A DNA stretch of 6,603 bases, taken from contig JAUSPJ010000294.1 in assembly GCA_030655795.1 (NCBI GenBank), positions 1 to 6,603 on the forward strand, read 5' to 3'. The notes beneath the pieces were generated by a model. It was not told the DNA's origin. It was given only the letters and a program-made list of their open reading frames with translations, and made no database searches. Origin of the DNA: Fidelibacterota bacterium (lineage in GTDB: Bacteria > Fidelibacterota > UBA2242). Position 1 is the first letter of the stretch. Each line of letters opens with the position of its first letter. Below, piece by piece: positions 4,585 to 6,603 of this stretch. The translations under genes were made by a program, and so were the position numbers.

Positions 4585-6603
4585 TTACTTTGTCAGCCAG
4601 TCGATCAGATTGAATCGCAGGATAAATCCAATCGCGATGATACTAACCATCGTTGATAATTTTATGGCAATATCGAGAGAGGGTCCGGTAGTATCTTTCA
4701 GCGGATCGCCGACGGTATCGCCAGTGACAGCCGCTGAATAACTGTTCATAACAACCGTAAATTTCTCTTTTAAATCTTTCATCTCCATCAGGGTCTGATG
4801 TTCTTCGGGATCGAGTTTCAGATAGAGTTTGAACACCAGGCGGTCATCCTGATTCAGCTTCCGATAATAGGCATTCAGGGTTTCATCATCGGATTCGCTG
4901 ATCTCTTTCCCGCCAAACCGTTTGATCGGGATATTCAGGGATTTTTCTTTTTGAATATATTCCGTTTCAATATACTCGATGATATTTGCCAGATAATCGG
5001 AAACCCTTTCGTCAATGCTGAACGCCAGCGGGTTCATGTTCACCAGTTCATACAGAAAGGTTGAATAATCTCTCGTCAGAAAAAACGGCCACAGTCCTCT
5101 GTTGGAAATCTTCTTGATACTGTCAATGATTTTAAATTTCAGTTCCGATTTGGACCGCTCGATATATTTCTTGGCATTGTCCCAGGCGCCGCCGGAATTA
5201 GCCATGAAAATAGCAAAAAAGAAACCAAGCAGCAAATTGCCCAGGAGCATCCCGACAATCCCGATTGGCCCCAGGATGAGCCCGGTAACAATCGGGGACA
5301 GAATCGCAATCAGAGCCGGAGACAGCATTTTTTTCTGGGCGGCTGCCGTTGATATTTTTACACACTGAGCATAATCGGGAATGGTTTTTCCGGTCATTAT
5401 ACCCGGAATCTCTCGAAACTGCCGGCGAACTTCGTCGATCATTTCACCGGCCGCCAGCGAAACCGCCTCAATCGTTTTACTGGAAAATGCGGCTGTTAAA
5501 GCGCCCCCGATAAACAATCCGACAATAAAACGGATATCCATAATCGATCCGCCCAGATAGGCCAGGATATCAGTTACTTCTGCCGAAGCCAAATCCACAA
5601 TGTTTCCGGCTATTTCAATGGTAGTGTTCCCCATACTGATCAATTCCGCCCGAATGGTTTCGAGAAAAGCGGCAATCAGCGTCACCGCCGTCAAGGCAGC
5701 CGCTCCGATACAAAGCCCTTTACCCCGGGCGGCAGTCGAATTCCCCAATTCATCGAGAGCGTCGGTGCGCGAACGGGTTTCGCTGGGTATATCCGCCATT
5801 TCGGCAATACCACCGGCATTATCCGCTATCGGCCCAAAGGCGTCGGTTGATAAATTGATGCCCAATGTTGACAGCATACCGACAGCCGCCAGACCGATCG
5901 CATAAAGCCCCATGGAAAAATCGTGAAAACCGTTACCCGCAATAAAGGCCGCCAGCATACCGATAATAATGAATCCAACCGCCGGCACGGTTGATATTAA
6001 GCCTACCGACAATCCAGAAGTTATCACAGTGGCGTGACCGGTCTTGGCCTGCCGCGCAATTCCCTGAACCGGAGAGTAGGCGGCATTGGTGTACAGGTCG
6101 GTAACATATCCGATCGCCACACCGGCAGCCATACCCGCCAGGAGCGGAACGAACAGTCCCCAGAATTTTTCGGGAAACAAGATATTAATTGCCACGGCGC
6201 TAAATGCAATGGTAATGATCGTCGTCAGATTAATGCCCCGGTTAATCGCCGCCAGGAGGCCTTTTTGAGACAGGTTTTCCGGCGTCCTTACCGCAAAAAT
6301 CCCGATAATGGACGCCAGTGTTCCGATTCCCGCAATAATCATCGGCAGAACCACGCCGTTAAAAGCCTGAGCAATCGGAAACGCCGCCACCGATAAAACC
6401 GACGTTCCCAGAATCGACCCGACAAAGGATTCAAACAGGTCCGCCCCCATGCCGGCTACATCACCCACATTATCACCCACATTATCGGCAATAACAGCCG
6501 GATTCCGCGGATCATCCTCGGGAATACCGGCTTCTACTTTACCGACCAGATCGGCGCCCATATCGGCCGCTTTAGTGAAAATACCACCGCCAACACGGGC
6601 AAA
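4585..6603 (-). CDS. hppA: Membrane-bound K+-dependent-type pyrophosphatase, N-terminus beyond the window
   Basis: A Na+- or H+-translocating membrane pyrophosphatase, which couples hydrolysis of PPi to ion export across the inner membrane. The frame is open to the right edge (672 residues). Compared with Thermotoga maritima PPase, about 188 N-terminal residues are missing. Present are FARVGGGIFTKAAD (1-14), EAGIPEDDPRNP (24-35), D40/D44/D48 in DNVGDNVGDVAG, DLFES with Glu58 at the place of the Thermotoga gate Glu246, DAFGPIADNAGG (254-265), GNSTAARGKG (287-296), DNAKK (475-479) and GDTVGDPLKD (628-637), with many hydrophobic helices between. Alanine in GNSTAA, where K+-independent enzymes have lysine, points to the K+-dependent class; Glu58 fits a Na+ or Na+/H+ pump but does not prove it. 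Unusually, 142 residues separate DNAKKYIE from AVTGDTVGD. The internal ATG at 6561 is not the true start. The 3' end faces the ATPase gene. Confidence 0.98.
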   Translation of the reverse strand, partial: FARVGGGIFTKAADMGADLVGKVEAGIPEDDPRNPAVIADNVGDNVGDVAGMGADLFESFVGSILGTSVLSVAAFPIAQAFNGVVLPMIIAGIGTLASIIGIFAVRTPENLSQKGLLAAINRGINLTTIITIAFSAVAINILFPEKFWGLFVPLLAGMAAGVAIGYVTDLYTNAAYSPVQGIARQAKTGHATVITSGLSVGLISTVPAVGFIIIGMLAAFIAGNGFHDFSMGLYAIGLAAVGMLSTLGINLSTDAFGPIADNAGGIAEMADIPSETRSRTDALDELGNSTAARGKGLCIGAAALTAVTLIAAFLETIRAELISMGNTTIEIAGNIVDLASAEVTDILAYLGGSIMDIRFIVGLFIGGALTAAFSSKTIEAVSLAAGEMIDEVRRQFREIPGIMTGKTIPDYAQCVKISTAAAQKKMLSPALIAILSPIVTGLILGPIGIVGMLLGNLLLGFFFAIFMANSGGAWDNAKKYIERSKSELKFKIIDSIKKISNRGLWPFFLTRDYSTFLYELVNMNPLAFSIDERVSDYLANIIEYIETEYIQKEKSLNIPIKRFGGKEISESDDETLNAYYRKLNQDDRLVFKLYLKLDPEEHQTLMEMKDLKEKFTVVMNSYSAAVTGDTVGDPLKDTTGPSLDIAIKLSTMVSIIAIGFILRFNLIDWLTK
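4732..5157 (-). other. Extra soluble segment inside HppA between two catalytic motifs
   Basis: Residues 483-624 of the visible protein, between DNAKKYIE and AVTGDTVGD. In the Thermotoga-type and plant enzymes this cytoplasmic loop is only about 15-30 residues, usually containing GGKGS and HKA. Here it is 142 residues, rich in Lys, Glu, Asp, Tyr and Leu, with no clear transmembrane helix; HKA is replaced by Y-S-A. The frame stays open and the following motifs are perfect, so this is not a frameshift. I recognise no domain in it. Confidence 0.8.

Noticed and set aside
5158..5200. Frameshift or gene fusion explaining the long HppA loop
   Set aside because: The same frame continues unbroken into a perfect GDTVGDPLKD motif and the final helix, so the segment is a true in-frame insertion.
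4798..6396. Plus-strand open frames opposite hppA
   Set aside because: The minus strand has every catalytic HppA motif; these are antisense shadows, some with hydrophobic runs mirrored from the membrane helices.

Overview
The window holds five protein-coding genes, two of them cut by its edges, and no RNA genes or CRISPR arrays. It looks like chromosomal DNA of an uncultured bacterium, probably of the FCB superphylum (Bacteroidota, Ignavibacteria, Calditrichota, KSB1 and relatives). That placement is inferred from three things together: a serine-palmitoyltransferase-like enzyme, an Ig-like-domain lipoprotein starting C-A-A-Q-G-P-P-G-G-G-P-E-D, and a K+-dependent-type membrane pyrophosphatase. 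No single gene fixes the phylum.

Layout. Positions 1-900 (minus) carry the N-terminal 300 residues of an Ig-like-domain lipoprotein that runs off the left edge. Positions 924-2105 (minus) encode a PLP-dependent alpha-oxoamine synthase, best matched to bacterial serine palmitoyltransferase. It lies 23 bp upstream of the lipoprotein gene, so the two are probably one transcript. A 155-bp divergent intergenic region follows. Positions 2261-3160 (plus) encode a lipoprotein with two retropepsin-like halves whose catalytic Asp-Thr-Gly motifs are degraded. Positions 3232-4476 (plus) encode an AAA_14/DUF4143 ATPase with a PD-(D/E)XK-like C-terminal domain. Positions 4585-6603 (minus) carry most of a membrane-bound ion-pumping pyrophosphatase (hppA), convergent with the ATPase gene and missing its N-terminus beyond the right edge.

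The ATPase gene is bracketed by two 37-bp copies (31/37 identical) of an AT-rich palindrome. One ends 2 bp before its start codon and the other lies in the convergent gap behind it. An octamer from this palindrome, TCATTAAT, also occurs just upstream of the pseudo-protease lipoprotein gene.

The most unusual coding feature is in HppA: about 142 residues separate the two catalytic segments DNAKK and GDTVGD, where relatives have a short loop. The genes do not form one obvious pathway. Sphingolipid-type synthesis, two envelope lipoproteins and an ion pump share a cell-envelope theme, and the ATPase with its flanking palindromes looks like an accessory insertion among them.
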